From Leifsonia williamsii (GTDB taxonomy: Bacteria > Actinomycetota > Actinomycetes > Actinomycetales > Microbacteriaceae), in the NCBI RefSeq assembly GCF_030433685.1, contig NZ_JAROCF010000001.1:2170001-2234000 (forward strand): DNA of 64,000 nucleotides, given 5' to 3'. The notes beneath the pieces are model-generated. The model saw only the letters and a list, made by a program, of their open reading frames with translations, was not told the origin of the DNA and searched no databases. Positions 31,456 to 40,571 of the stretch are shown here, one piece after another. Within the stretch, counting starts at the first letter, position 1, and every line of letters starts with the position of its first letter. Position numbers and translations under genes: made by a program.

Positions 31456-32663
31456 TCGCTCAGCCGCGCGAGCTGCGCGGCCGCCCGCTCCAGCACCTCC
31501 ACGCGCTTGCAGAACGCGAAGCGGACGAGCGAGGCCGTGCGCAGCGCGTACTCCGGCGTGCAGAAGGCGCTGAGCGGCACCGCGACCACGCCGGCGAGCT
31601 CCGGCAGCCGCCGGCACAGCTCGACGGCGTCGTCGAAGCCGAGCGGGGCGGCATCCGCGACGACGAAGTAGGTGCCGTCGGTGCGGTGCACGCCGAAGCC
31701 GGCCGCCGCGAGGCCCGCTGACAGCACGTCGCGCTTGTGGGCGAGGTCGGCGGCGATACCCCGGAAGTGCTCGTCGGGGAGGCGCAGGCCCGCGGCGATC
31801 GCGGGTTGGAAGGGGGCCGCGTTGACATAGGTGAGGAACTGCTTCACAGCGACGATCGCGGTCACCAGCGCCGGGGGAGCGGTGAGCCAGCCGACCTTCC
31901 AGCCGGTGGTGTTGAACGTCTTGCCGCCGGACGAGACGGTGACGGTGCGCTCCCGGGCGCCGGGAAGGGTGGCGACCGGGATGTGCTGAACGCCGAAGGT
32001 GAGGTGCTCGTAGACCTCGTCGGTGACGATGACGGCGTGGTGCCGCTCGGCCAGCTCCACCACCAACTGCAGGGTCTCCCGGTCGAGCACGGCGCCGGTG
32101 GGGTTGTGCGGCGTGTTGACGAGGATGACCCGCGTCCGATCGGAGACGGCCGCGCGCAGCCGCTCGGGGTCGGCCTGGAAGAGCGGAGGCTCGAGCGGCA
32201 CGGTCACGTGCCTGCCGCCCGCGAGCGCGATCACCGCTCCGTACTCGTCGTAGAAGGGCTCGAACGTGACGACCTCGTCGCCCGGCTCGAGCAGGGCGAG
32301 GAGGGTCGCGGCGATCGCCTCGGTGGCGCCCGCGGTGATCAGGACCTCGCGCTCGGGGTCGACCTCCATCCCGTAGAAGCGGCGCTGGTGCTCGGCGACC
32401 GCTTCCCGCAGCACGGGAACGCCCATCCCCGGCGGGTACTGATTGGCGCCGGAGCGGATGGCGGAGACCGCGGCGTCGAGCACGACCGCCGGGCCGTCCT
32501 CGTCGGGGAACCCCTGGCCGAGGTTGATGGCACCGGTGCGGGCGGCGAGCGCGCTCATCTCGGCGAAGATCGTGGGGCGGACGACGCCGTCCGCTCCGAG
32601 CAGTCCTGCTCCGCCTGCTGCGCGCCGCCATGCCCCGGGAATTGCCGGCTCCGAGACCGTCAT
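31416..32663 (-). CDS. PLP-dependent class I aminotransferase (glutamine/methionine/kynurenine transaminase type)
   Basis: The protein has 415 residues, fold type I. Visible motifs are AINLGQGFPDEDGP (substrate-binding N-terminus of the KAT/YbdL group), NQYPPGMG, LITAGATEAIAA, VNTPHNPTG, VTDEVYEHL and SSGGKTFNTTGWKVGW, which holds the PLP lysine (SxGKxFxxTGWKxGW). The GQGFPD and NTTGWKVGW signatures point to methionine/glutamine aminotransferase; mycobacterial DapC belongs to the same broad group, so succinyl-DAP transamination is the main alternative. It converges on the nitrilase gene with a 40-nt overlap. It starts with ATG; AAGGAGCG lies about 4-11 nt upstream on the minus strand. Confidence 0.85.
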   Translation of the reverse strand: MTVSEPAIPGAWRRAAGGAGLLGADGVVRPTIFAEMSALAARTGAINLGQGFPDEDGPAVVLDAAVSAIRSGANQYPPGMGVPVLREAVAEHQRRFYGMEVDPEREVLITAGATEAIAATLLALLEPGDEVVTFEPFYDEYGAVIALAGGRHVTVPLEPPLFQADPERLRAAVSDRTRVILVNTPHNPTGAVLDRETLQLVVELAERHHAVIVTDEVYEHLTFGVQHIPVATLPGARERTVTVSSGGKTFNTTGWKVGWLTAPPALVTAIVAVKQFLTYVNAAPFQPAIAAGLRLPDEHFRGIAADLAHKRDVLSAGLAAAGFGVHRTDGTYFVVADAAPLGFDDAVELCRRLPELAGVVAVPLSAFCTPEYALRTASLVRFAFCKRVEVLERAAAQLARLSDQSPGTPSTGSTR

Positions 32664-32830
32664 GTCGCTCCTTCCGTGCGCCCTGTCTCCAACCTAGAGC
32701 CTCGGTCACGGCGGAGGCCTGGGATACCGTGGGCGGAGTCATTGAAACGCCGCAGATCGCCCACAGGATCGACAAATAGAACGCCCAGGTTGGGCCCCCA
32801 AGCTGTTGAGTGCTTGGAAGGAGCAACACC

Positions 32831-34663
32831 ATGACCGACACCCCGAACACCCCGGAGCCCGCGAAGGCCCAGGCCGACACCGACTCGGTCGTGGACGCCG
32901 CCGCAGCCCGCTCCGCCGACAGCACCCCGGCCGCGGAGGGCACTCCGGCCGCAGAGAGCACGCCGGTGAGGGCCGAGACCTCGGCCCCGGCTGAGCACCG
33001 CACCGCCGAGTGGACCGCGCCGTCCGCTGCGCAGCCGGCGGCTCAGCACACCCCCTCGGCCGACGCGCCGACGGAGCAGACTCCGGCCGCGCAGGCCGCG
33101 CCCGCACACGACAGCACCCAGACGGCCCCCACGCAGCCGTACGGCCAGCACCCCTACCAGCCGCAGCAGCCTCAGCACTACGGTCAGCCCTACGGCCAGC
33201 AGTCGTACGGCCAGCAGGGCTATGGCCAGCAGCCCACGGGCGCCCAGCCCACCGCGCAGCAGCCCACCGCCCAGCAGCCCACCGCCCAGCAGCCGAACTA
33301 CGGCCAGGGCTCCTTCGGCCAGCCCGCGAACGGCTACGGGCAGTCCCACGCCCAGTCGCACTACACGCAGACCCCCTACGGCCAGCAGCCGTACGCCTCC
33401 GCTCCGGCGGGCACGGCGACCGCCGACCGCCCGGCGAAGAAGCGCAGCGGCGGCCTCATCATCGCGACCCTCGCCATCGGCGCCCTCGTCGGCGGCGTGG
33501 CGGGAGCGGGAGCCGGTGTCGGCATCTACTCCGCCACCAACGCCGGCTCGGCGACGATCAAGACCGTCTCGGGTCCGCAGAACATCACCGTCAACGACGC
33601 GAACGATGCCACCACCGTCACCGCCGTCGCCGCCAAGGCGTCCCCGAGCGTCGTGACGATCTCCGTGACCGCGTCGAGCGAGGGCGGCACCGGCTCCGGC
33701 GTCATCCTGACCTCCGACGGCTACGTGCTGACCAACACGCACGTCGTGACCCTCGACGGCCAGGCGGCCAACGTCAGCGTCAGCGTGACCGACAACGATG
33801 GCAAGATCTACAGCGCGAAGGTGGTCGGCACCGACCCGACGACCGACCTCGCCGTGATCAAGCTCGACGGCGCCTCCGGGCTCACCCCGATCACCTGGGC
33901 GAACTCCAGCAAGCTGAACGTTGGCGACACCGCCGTCGCGATCGGCGCACCGCTCGGCCTCTCCGGCACCGTTACCGACGGCATCGTCAGCGCCCTCAAC
34001 CGCAGCATCAGCATCGCCTCCTCGGCAGCTCCGGAGTCGGGCGACAGCACGGACGGCGGCGACAGCGGCCAGGGCGGTCAGCAGGGCCCGTTCAACTTCG
34101 ACTTCCCCGGCCAGGGCGGTCAGTCGCAGCAGCAGTCCAGCTCGCAGGGCACGATCTCGCTGCCGGTCATCCAGACCGACGCGTCGATCAACCCGGGCAA
34201 CTCCGGCGGCGCGCTCCTCAACAGCAAGGGCGAGCTGATCGGCATCAACGTCGCGATCGCGAGCGCGGGCGGCAGCAGCAGCTCCGGCCAGCAGTCGGGC
34301 AGCATCGGCGTCGGCTTCTCGATCCCGTCGAACCTCGCCAAGCGCGTCTCCGACGAGATCATCAAGGACGGCAAGGCCACCCACGGCCTGCTCGGCGCCT
34401 CCGTCGCCGACGCGAGCACCTCCAGCGACGCCACGACGGTGGGCGCGCTGATCAAGGAGGTCACCTCCGGCGGCGCCGCGGCGAGCGCCGGCCTGAAGGC
34501 GGACGACGTCGTCGTCAACTTCAACGGCCTGCCGATCACCGACGCGACCGACCTCACCGCCCAGGTTCGCGCACTGGCGGCCGGCGCCAAGGCCGAGGTC
34601 ACCTACGTCCGCGACGGCCAGACGAAGTCGGCCACGGTCACCCTCGGGTCGCTCTCCGAGTGA
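32831..34663 (+). CDS. HtrA/DegP-like membrane serine protease with PDZ domain and long Gln/Tyr-rich cytoplasmic tail
   Basis: The protein has 610 residues. Residues 1-200 are disordered: an acidic/Ala-rich stretch, then YGQQ, PTAQQ and related repeats. One transmembrane helix (~215-235, [20 protein letters not shown]) places the rest outside. The trypsin-like domain has His in [11 protein letters not shown] (~303), Asp in [11 protein letters not shown] (~338) and Ser in [11 protein letters not shown] (~458). The C-terminal PDZ domain includes GLLGASVAD and [15 protein letters not shown]. It degrades or processes damaged envelope proteins. GGAAGGAG lies 8 nt before the ATG. A GGATACC motif in the 167-bp upstream gap could belong to an ECF-type promoter, but this is weak. 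A strong hairpin follows. Confidence 0.92.
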   Translation: MTDTPNTPEPAKAQADTDSVVDAAAARSADSTPAAEGTPAAESTPVRAETSAPAEHRTAEWTAPSAAQPAAQHTPSADAPTEQTPAAQAAPAHDSTQTAPTQPYGQHPYQPQQPQHYGQPYGQQSYGQQGYGQQPTGAQPTAQQPTAQQPTAQQPNYGQGSFGQPANGYGQSHAQSHYTQTPYGQQPYASAPAGTATADRPAKKRSGGLIIATLAIGALVGGVAGAGAGVGIYSATNAGSATIKTVSGPQNITVNDANDATTVTAVAAKASPSVVTISVTASSEGGTGSGVILTSDGYVLTNTHVVTLDGQAANVSVSVTDNDGKIYSAKVVGTDPTTDLAVIKLDGASGLTPITWANSSKLNVGDTAVAIGAPLGLSGTVTDGIVSALNRSISIASSAAPESGDSTDGGDSGQGGQQGPFNFDFPGQGGQSQQQSSSQGTISLPVIQTDASINPGNSGGALLNSKGELIGINVAIASAGGSSSSGQQSGSIGVGFSIPSNLAKRVSDEIIKDGKATHGLLGASVADASTSSDATTVGALIKEVTSGGAAASAGLKADDVVVNFNGLPITDATDLTAQVRALAAGAKAEVTYVRDGQTKSATVTLGSLSE

Positions 34664-34674
34664 TCCCCGGCCAC

Positions 34675-34714
34675 CGGAGAGGGCCGTCCCGCAGCAGCGG
34701 GGCGGCCCTCTCCG
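34675..34714. terminator. terminator hairpin after the HtrA-like gene
   Basis: CGGAGAGGGCCG (34675-34686) pairs perfectly with 34703-34714. The inner CCCGC/CGGGG extends the stem. It lies 12 nt after the stop codon. Confidence 0.8.
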
Positions 34715-34786
34715 CATGCCTGCCCTCCCGGCGTCCGCGCCGGCCCGGCTGGTAAGCTCGATCGACCCGAACGACGATTGGACCAG

Positions 34787-35830
34787 ATGCCGGACGACAG
34801 CGTGAACACCCTCCCGGGTGTCTCATACGTGATGCCCGTGCTCAACGAGGTCACCCACGTCAGGGCGGCGGTCGACAGCCTCCTCGCGCAGGACTACGCC
34901 GGCCCGTTCGAGGTCACGATCGCCCTCGGCCCGAGCATGGACGGCACCACCGAGCTGGTCGAGGAGCTCGCAGCCGTCGACTCCCGCATCCACGTCGTCG
35001 ACAACGTCGTCGGGTCGACCCCGGCCGGTCTCAACCTGGCGATCCGCGAATCGCACTACCCGGTCGTCATCCGCGTCGACGCGCACAGCGTGCTGCCCCC
35101 GGACTACGCGCGCATCGCCGTGGAGACCATCCTCGAAACCGGCGCGGACAACGTCGGCGGCCTCATGGACGCGCAGGGCACGACGCCGTTCGAGCGCGCG
35201 GTCGCCCGCGCGTACGGCAGCCGCATCGGCCTCGGGGGCACCAAGCTGCACGTGGGTGGGGAGGCTGGGCCCGCCGAGACCGTGTACCTGGGCGTCTTCC
35301 GCCGCGACCGCCTGCTCGAGGTCGGGCTCTTCGACGAGGAGATCAAGCGCGGGCAGGACTGGGAGCTCAACCGGCGCCTCCGCTCCACCGGCGGCATCGT
35401 GTGGTTCACGCCGCGGCTCAAGGTGACCTACCGGCCTCGGCCCAACCTGTACCGTCTCGCCCGCCAGTTCTTCTCGACCGGCATCTGGCGCGGGGAGCTC
35501 GCCCGACGCTTCCCGGCCTCCAACGGTCTGCGCTACTTCGCGCCCCCGGTGATGGTGCTCGGCGTCGTCGTCGGCACGCTGCTCGGCATCGCCGGCATCG
35601 TGCAGGCCATCGTCGGCGCGGCGCCGTGGCTGCTCTGGGGCTTCGCGATCCCGGCGTTCTACGTGCTCATCGTGCTGGTGTCCGCGCTGCTCTGGGGCCG
35701 GCGCGACGGTTTTCGCTCGTTCTGCTGGTTTCTCGTAGTCTTGCCCTGCATCCACTTCTGCTGGGGGATCGGCTTCGTCCTCGGATACCTGTCGCTCACC
35801 CGCAACATCACGGCCCACACGGGAAGGTAG
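34787..35830 (+). CDS. family 2 glycosyltransferase with C-terminal membrane helices
   Basis: The protein has 347 residues. A GT-A domain begins VSYVMPVLNEVTHVRAAVDS and continues with ALGPSMDGT, AGLNLAIRES, VIRVDAHS (DxH in place of DxD metal motif), a glycine-rich acceptor loop (GGTKLHVGGE) and RGQDWELNRRLR (the ED/QDWEL catalytic-base motif). Three or four hydrophobic helices follow (~245-335). It should transfer a sugar from a nucleotide donor at the inner face of the membrane. ATG 34787 was chosen over TTG 34778; TAAGCT at 34753-34758 could be a -10. It is the first of three closely spaced genes, followed after 2 nt by the CDP-alcohol transferase. Confidence 0.85.
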   Translation: MPDDSVNTLPGVSYVMPVLNEVTHVRAAVDSLLAQDYAGPFEVTIALGPSMDGTTELVEELAAVDSRIHVVDNVVGSTPAGLNLAIRESHYPVVIRVDAHSVLPPDYARIAVETILETGADNVGGLMDAQGTTPFERAVARAYGSRIGLGGTKLHVGGEAGPAETVYLGVFRRDRLLEVGLFDEEIKRGQDWELNRRLRSTGGIVWFTPRLKVTYRPRPNLYRLARQFFSTGIWRGELARRFPASNGLRYFAPPVMVLGVVVGTLLGIAGIVQAIVGAAPWLLWGFAIPAFYVLIVLVSALLWGRRDGFRSFCWFLVVLPCIHFCWGIGFVLGYLSLTRNITAHTGR

Positions 35831-35832
35831 GC

Positions 35833-36651
35833 ATGTCCGCACAGGGAACCGGAGCGCACGGCGCGCGACCGGGCTCGATCGCCGAGCTCAGAGCCGTCGC
35901 CCAGCCGCCGGAGGTGCGCGGCCGCCGCAACGCCGAGCACTGGACGGCGTCGCTCTACCTGCGCCGGCTCTCCCCGTACCTGACGTGGGTGCTGCTCAAG
36001 ACCTCGATCTCGGCCAACGGCGTGACCGGGCTGATGATCCTCACCGGCTGGGCGACCGCCGCGAGCCTTCTCATCCCCGGCATCGGCGGTGCTGCGCTGG
36101 CGCTCGTGCTCGGCCAGCTGCAGATGCTCGTCGACTGCTGCGACGGGGAGGTGGCGCGCTGGCGACGCACGTCGTCTCCCGCCGGGATCTTCCTCGACAA
36201 CGTCGGTCACTACACGACGGAGACCCTGATCGCGATCGTGCTCGGCATCCGTGCCGCCGGGTATCCGCTGGAGACGCCGGAGGACTTCCTCTGGACGAAC
36301 CTCGGCACCCTCCTCGCCCTCATCATCGTGTTGAACAAGGCGCTCAACGACATGGTGCGCGTCGCGCGGGCCAATGCCGGGCTGCCGAAGCTGGCCGATA
36401 CGCAGTCGGAGTACGCGCCCACGCACGGCCTCGTCGCCACGCTGCGCCGGGCGGCGCGCTTCCTGCCGTTCCACCGCCTGTACCACTCGGTCGAGCTGAC
36501 CATGCTGATCTTCGTGTTCGCCATCGTCGGGCTGTTCATCGGCCCGGTGCTCGCCGACCGCATCCTGCTCTCGGCGCTCGTGCCGCTGGCGCTGCTGGCG
36601 CTGGTCGGGCACTTCGTCACGATCATGGCCTCCCGGCGGGTCCGTGGCTGA
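35833..36651 (+). CDS. CDP-alcohol phosphatidyltransferase-family membrane enzyme
   Basis: The protein has 272 residues with about six transmembrane helices. The diagnostic motif DxxDGxxARx8Gx3Dx3D is present as MLVDCCDGEVARW followed by SPAGIFLDNVGH: the last Asp is His, as in a subgroup of this family that lies next to glycosyltransferases. It transfers a phospho-alcohol from a CDP donor to an acceptor. The flanking glycosyltransferases and the separate nucleotidyltransferase at 41508 suggest a glycopolymer or glycophospholipid head-group reaction rather than ordinary phosphatidylglycerol synthesis; this is inference. GGAAGG lies 6-11 nt before the ATG. It overlaps the next gene by 8 nt. 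Confidence 0.85.
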   Translation: MSAQGTGAHGARPGSIAELRAVAQPPEVRGRRNAEHWTASLYLRRLSPYLTWVLLKTSISANGVTGLMILTGWATAASLLIPGIGGAALALVLGQLQMLVDCCDGEVARWRRTSSPAGIFLDNVGHYTTETLIAIVLGIRAAGYPLETPEDFLWTNLGTLLALIIVLNKALNDMVRVARANAGLPKLADTQSEYAPTHGLVATLRRAARFLPFHRLYHSVELTMLIFVFAIVGLFIGPVLADRILLSALVPLALLALVGHFVTIMASRRVRG

Positions 36652-37564
36652 CGCCCGGCCCGCTCGCGACGTGGAGGACCGCTCGGCGGCCCCCCGGGTC
36701 GGAGTCGTCGTCCTGACGCAGGGCAGCCGGCCTGCGGAGCTGCGGCGCGGCATCGAGTCCGTGCTCGCGCAGCAGGGCGTCACCACCGACATCGTCGTCG
36801 TCGGCAACGGCTGGGACCCGGCGACAGCCGACCCCGCGCTGCCCGCCGGCGTCGCGTCGGTCGCCCTTCCCGAGAACGTCGGCATCCCTGCCGGCCGCAA
36901 TCGCGGCGTGCCGGCCGTCGGCGGCGAGTGGTTGTTCTTCCTGGATGACGACGCGGACATCCCGTCGCCGACCTTCCTCGCCGACGCCGTCGCGACGATC
37001 GTCGCCGACCCCGGCATCGGGATGCTGCAGCCGCGGCTCGTCGACCCGGATGGGCGACCGTCGCCCCGGCGCTGGATCCCGCGCATCCGCAAGGGCGACC
37101 CGGCGCGCTCCAGCAACGTGTTCTCGGTGCTGGAGGCGGCGGTGCTGCTTCCGCGCGTCGTGTTCGAGCGCGCGGGAGGCTGGGCCGACCCGTTCTTCTA
37201 CGCCCACGAGGGCATCGACCTCGCCTGGCGCGTGTGGGACCAGGACAAGCGCGTCTGGTACGCGGGCGACCTGCAGGCGGAGCACCCGGCCGTCTCGCCG
37301 ACGCGGCACTCGTACTACTACCGCCTCAACGCCCGCAACCGCGTCTGGCTGGCCCGCCGCAACCTCCCAACGCCCCTGATCCTGCTCTACGTCGGATCGT
37401 GGACGGGCATCCAGCTGCTGCGCTGGTTCCGGAAGCCGGCCGTGCTGCGCGCCTGGTTCGGCGGCTGGCGCGAAGGCTGGCGCACCGACCCGGGCGAGCG
37501 CCGCCCGCTGCGCTGGCGCACCGTCTGGCGGATGACGCTGGCGGGCCGTCCGCCGATCGTCTGA
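36644..37564 (+). CDS. family 2 glycosyltransferase (rhamnosyltransferase-like)
   Basis: The protein has 306 residues. GT-A motifs are VGVVVLTQGSRPAELRRGI, NVGIPAGRNRG (typical of the rhamnosyl/galactofuranosyl-transferase group), LFFLDDDADIP (DxD metal motif), MLQPRLVDPDG, and an acceptor region ERAGGWADPFFYAHEGIDLAWR, with EGID as the likely catalytic base. A hydrophobic stretch near residue ~245 (LILLYVGSWTGIQLL) may associate it with the membrane. The GTG start lies inside the end of the CDP-alcohol transferase gene (8-nt overlap). It is the last gene of the three-gene glycopolymer operon. Confidence 0.87.
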   Translation: MADARPARDVEDRSAAPRVGVVVLTQGSRPAELRRGIESVLAQQGVTTDIVVVGNGWDPATADPALPAGVASVALPENVGIPAGRNRGVPAVGGEWLFFLDDDADIPSPTFLADAVATIVADPGIGMLQPRLVDPDGRPSPRRWIPRIRKGDPARSSNVFSVLEAAVLLPRVVFERAGGWADPFFYAHEGIDLAWRVWDQDKRVWYAGDLQAEHPAVSPTRHSYYYRLNARNRVWLARRNLPTPLILLYVGSWTGIQLLRWFRKPAVLRAWFGGWREGWRTDPGERRPLRWRTVWRMTLAGRPPIV

Positions 37565-37698
37565 GGGTCGTTCCGGAGGCTCGCTGCCTGGTAGTGGCGG
37601 CCGCTCGACGGCGGTCGCCGGACTGGCGGGTTCGGCTGGCGCCTTCGGCCGGCGCTGCCGTGACGCGTTCCGGGCCGCGAACCGAGGTACCACCGACC

Positions 37699-38949
37699 TC
37701 AGGCGGAGCGCTCCTCACCCGGCGCGACGTCATCGTGCGCGGCAGGCAGCGTGATGGCGCCGCGACGATCCGCGCCCTCGGCGGCTGCAGAAGGCTGCTG
37801 AGCCGTCTCGGGCGACGGGGGAGTGCTGTCGGGCTGCTGCGTGGTGCTTGCGGGCGTCTGCGGGGCATTGGCGGGCGGCTGCGAGCTCCCCGCGCCTCCC
37901 GACGGCAGCGCGATCGCACCGCCGCCGGTCGTACTCTCGGCCACGACCTCCGCATCCCGGCCGTCCTCGCGGCCCTGAGCCCGCGAGCGGCCTCCCCGAC
38001 GCAGTCGACGCGGTCGGCCACGACGATCCTCCACATCGGGTGTCGAGGCGACCGCGCCGGGTGTCGAGGCGTCCGCGCCGTCGACCTCCTCCTCCGCAGC
38101 CCCGCCACGTCCGCGGCCGATGCGGGGCATGGCGCTGCGGAGCACACGTCCGGCAGCGACCGCGCGGACGCCGGCAGCGGCGCCGAGGCGGTAGACGGGG
38201 TTCGGGCCCTCGGCGACGTCGAGTGCCGGCGGGATCTGCAGCGGGGCCGGGCCGAAGGCGAGGCGGGAGTTCTGCACGACGCGGCGGCCGACGATGTGGT
38301 TGCCCGTCCCGCCGATGACGGCGCCGACGCCGAAGGGGAGCGCGCGTCCGATGATCCCCGCGCCGCCGCGCACGGCGAAGTGGCGGATGAAGGCGTTCTT
38401 CAGCCGGTCCACGAGCGGGCCCACGAGGGCCGACGGGAGGTTGGAGGTCACGAGCTCGCCCCAGTACGCGCTGCGCGAGACGCCCGCGCCGCCGAACTGC
38501 CCCGCGAGCTGGCGGACGAGCTCGGAGCCCTCCCGCCCGAGCATCATGGTGAGCACGAGCGCGCGGGCACGCTCGGGATCGTCCACGGCGATGCCGTGCA
38601 GCTCGCCGAGCGACTGCGCGTACAGGGCGGTCGCCTCCAGGAAGCCGGCCGTCTCGAGCCCCGAGAGCGCCAGCGTGACACCCGTGCCGATCGCCGGGAT
38701 GACCGCGGTCGCGCCGACCGCGGCGCCGCCCGTCGTCACCGCGGCGAGGTAGCGGCGCTCGAGGATCGCGGCCAGCTCGGGTCCGGTGGCGTCCGGGTGC
38801 CGTCGGCGGATGCTGCGCAGGTGCGCCAGCACGACCGGGCGCTGGATGCCGAGGAAGCGGTCCAGCGCCGCGTTGAGTGCCCGCGGCGTCTCGCCGCCGC
38901 GGGCGGGTCCTCCGGTGACGGAGACGAACGGTTCCTGCTTCTTGGCCAT
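37699..38949 (-). CDS. EcsC-like hypothetical protein with disordered C-terminal tail
   Basis: The protein has 416 residues. The conserved-looking part (~10-270) has RALNAALDRFLGIQRP, a Gly/Ala-rich hydrophobic hairpin (VTTGGAAVGATAVIPAIGTG), VTLALSGLETAGFLEATALYA and GGAGIIGRALPFGVGAVIGGTGN. These fit the EcsC-type family of amphipathic, membrane-associated proteins of unknown function; the match is by eye and tentative. Residues ~290-416 are acidic, Pro/Thr/Gln-rich and partly repetitive (STPGAVASTPDVE; TPASTTQQPDSTPP). The gene is convergent with the glycosyltransferase gene. The 134-nt gap between them shows no clear hairpin. Confidence 0.55.
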   Translation of the reverse strand: MAKKQEPFVSVTGGPARGGETPRALNAALDRFLGIQRPVVLAHLRSIRRRHPDATGPELAAILERRYLAAVTTGGAAVGATAVIPAIGTGVTLALSGLETAGFLEATALYAQSLGELHGIAVDDPERARALVLTMMLGREGSELVRQLAGQFGGAGVSRSAYWGELVTSNLPSALVGPLVDRLKNAFIRHFAVRGGAGIIGRALPFGVGAVIGGTGNHIVGRRVVQNSRLAFGPAPLQIPPALDVAEGPNPVYRLGAAAGVRAVAAGRVLRSAMPRIGRGRGGAAEEEVDGADASTPGAVASTPDVEDRRGRPRRLRRGGRSRAQGREDGRDAEVVAESTTGGGAIALPSGGAGSSQPPANAPQTPASTTQQPDSTPPSPETAQQPSAAAEGADRRGAITLPAAHDDVAPGEERSA

Positions 38950-39002
38950 CCCTACCGAGTGTAGGTCGTGGTTCCGGGAGCGCCAGGGGGTTGCGCACCG
39001 GC

Positions 39003-39308
39003 TCAGGCGATGCGGCGTCGCTCGCGCTCGCGCAGATACTCGGCGGCCGTGACGACGCTGAGCTGCGGAGGCAGGTGCTCGCCCTCCAGCCCGCCGGTGA
39101 GGGCGGCGACGTCGCAGCCCAGCACCGTGGCGATGCGCACGATGGTCAGGAGGCTGGGGTTGGCGGCGCCGCGCTCGATCTTGCCGTAGTTGGTCACGTG
39201 CATCTGGGCGAGCGCGGCGACGGTCTCCTGGCTCAGAGCGAGCCCGGTGCGGGCGAGTCGCACGCGGTCGCCGAAGACGCGTGCGGCGGGGGAGAGAACT
39301 TCTGGCAT
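39003..39308 (-). CDS. XRE-family helix-turn-helix regulator
   Basis: The protein has 101 residues. Residues ~12-65 are a Cro/C1-type HTH: FGDRVRLARTGLALSQETVA (helices 1-2), then AQMHVTNYGKIERGAANPSL (recognition helix) and LLTIVRIATVLGCDVAAL. A short tail (VVTAAEYLRERERRRIA) could mediate dimerisation. The ATG at 39308 has an A/T-rich TACAAATAT just upstream, unusual in this GC-rich window and probably the -10 of a leaderless transcript. The frame extends nine codons further (MHRPLYKYH) but through that promoter-like sequence. The targets are unknown; it lies between the EcsC-like gene and a small gene of the same strand. Confidence 0.85.
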   Translation of the reverse strand: MPEVLSPAARVFGDRVRLARTGLALSQETVAALAQMHVTNYGKIERGAANPSLLTIVRIATVLGCDVAALTGGLEGEHLPPQLSVVTAAEYLRERERRRIA

Positions 39309-39370
39309 GTGATATTTGTAAAGCGGGCGATGCATGCTGACCAGAGCGCTTCTGCCTGAGGTGCAGACGC

Positions 39371-39410
39371 GCGGCCCTCCCGCGTCCGACAGAGCACGCG
39401 GGAGGGCCGC
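39371..39410. terminator. 15-bp stem terminator hairpin
   Basis: GCGGCCCTCCCGCGT (39371-39385) pairs perfectly with 39396-39410. It lies just past the stop of the small gene at 39413 and separates it from the HTH regulator gene. Confidence 0.78.
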
Positions 39411-39412
39411 GA

Positions 39413-39730
39413 TCAGAAGCTCACCGACCAGAGGTACTCGCGACCGTCCGGCGGGAACCAGCGCACGACCAGCACGGTGTCGAGCGCGGGATCGGGGCCG
39501 GAGAGGCTCGCGCGCACGGCCTCTCCCGGCCGCACGACGGCCGGAGCGCTGACCCGGAGGCGCGATGAGCCCGCGACGCTGACGGTGACGCCGCGAAGGG
39601 GCTGCCGGCCGGTGTTCACGAGCCGGAAGTGCGGCGCGGTGCTCCGGTCGACGCGCCAGGGCACCGGGTAGGCGATGCGGCGAGGACGCGGCGGGCGAGA
39701 CGGCTGGCGAAGGATCCGAAGGTGTTTCAT
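39413..39730 (-). CDS. small beta-sandwich-like hypothetical protein
   Basis: The protein has 105 residues and starts MKHLRILRQPSRPPRPRRIA, a strongly basic N-terminus. The remainder alternates hydrophobic and polar residues (HFRLVNTGRQPLRGVTVSV, VVRPGEAVRASL) and ends DGREYLWSVSF, which looks like a single Ig/CARDB-type beta domain. There is no signal peptide. No family is recognised. It lies between the XRE regulator and the teichoic-acid-type exporter, with its own terminator hairpin. The ATG at 39730 has only weak upstream signals, so the start is uncertain. Confidence 0.5.
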   Translation of the reverse strand: MKHLRILRQPSRPPRPRRIAYPVPWRVDRSTAPHFRLVNTGRQPLRGVTVSVAGSSRLRVSAPAVVRPGEAVRASLSGPDPALDTVLVVRWFPPDGREYLWSVSF

Positions 39731-39836
39731 GCCGCAGACGTTAGCCACCCCGTCCGACGCTCGAGGCGTCGGATCGGGCGTTCGTGCCCCTTCTGTGGAC
39801 AACTCGTCTGAGAATTCTTCTGTGGACGGATCCGGG

Positions 39837-40571
39837 TCAGCTCCCGTAGTCCTTGTTGTAGAGGTCGAGCACGTCCCCGATCGGCCCGTCGAGGACCAGC
39901 CGGCCCTTGTCCAGATAGAGGCCGCGCTCGCAGAACCGGCGCAGGTCCTTCTCGTTGTGCGACACGAAGAACAGGGTGCGGCCGCCCGCCAGCAGCTCCT
40001 CGATCCGCCGGTAGCACTTCTCGCGGAAGCCGCGGTCGCCGACCGCGAGCACCTCGTCGACGAGCAGGACCGGCTCCTCGAGCTGGGCGATGACGGAGAA
40101 CGCGATGCGCACCTTCATACCGCTCGAGAGGTGCTTGTACGGGGTGTCGACGAAGTCGCCGATCTCGGCGAAGTCGATGATCTCGTCGAAGCGGGCGTCG
40201 ATCTGCGCGCGCGACATGCCGTGCAGGCCGGCCGTCAGATACACGTTGTCCCTGACGGTGAGGTCGTCCACGAACCCGCCGGTGATCTCGATCAGGGGAG
40301 CGACGCCGTCCGTGACCTTCACCGTGCCCTCGTCGGGAAGCAGCACGCCGGCGACGAGCTTCAGGAGGGTCGACTTGCCCTGGCCGTTGCGGCCGACCAC
40401 GCCGATCGCCTCGCCGGGCTGCACATGGAAGGTCACGTTGCGCAGCGGCCAGAAGTCGTCAGGGCGGGTGCGGCGCTGCCGCGACGAGAACAGGTCCTTG
40501 AACGAGCGGCGCGCTCCGCGGTTGCGGCGGAAGCGCACGCCGAGACCGTCGACGGCGATGACGGGGGCCAC
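39837..40571 (-). CDS. polysaccharide/teichoic-acid ABC exporter ATPase (TagH/Wzt-like)
   Basis: The protein has 244 residues. ABC motifs: GVVGRNGQGKSTLLKLVAGV (Walker A), an ITGGFVDDLTVRDNVYL Q-loop region, HLSSGMKVRIAFSV (signature, variant SSGM as usual for TagH/Wzt), VLLVDEVLAVGD (Walker B) and FVSHNEKDLRRF (H loop). ITGGF and DEVLAVGD are typical of O-antigen/wall-teichoic-acid exporters. It lacks the C-terminal carbohydrate-binding domain of Wzt. It follows the permease gene directly (GTG start at 40571, permease stop at 40572-40574), so both are one operon reading 42200 to 39837. Confidence 0.9.
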   Translation of the reverse strand: MAPVIAVDGLGVRFRRNRGARRSFKDLFSSRQRRTRPDDFWPLRNVTFHVQPGEAIGVVGRNGQGKSTLLKLVAGVLLPDEGTVKVTDGVAPLIEITGGFVDDLTVRDNVYLTAGLHGMSRAQIDARFDEIIDFAEIGDFVDTPYKHLSSGMKVRIAFSVIAQLEEPVLLVDEVLAVGDRGFREKCYRRIEELLAGGRTLFFVSHNEKDLRRFCERGLYLDKGRLVLDGPIGDVLDLYNKDYGS

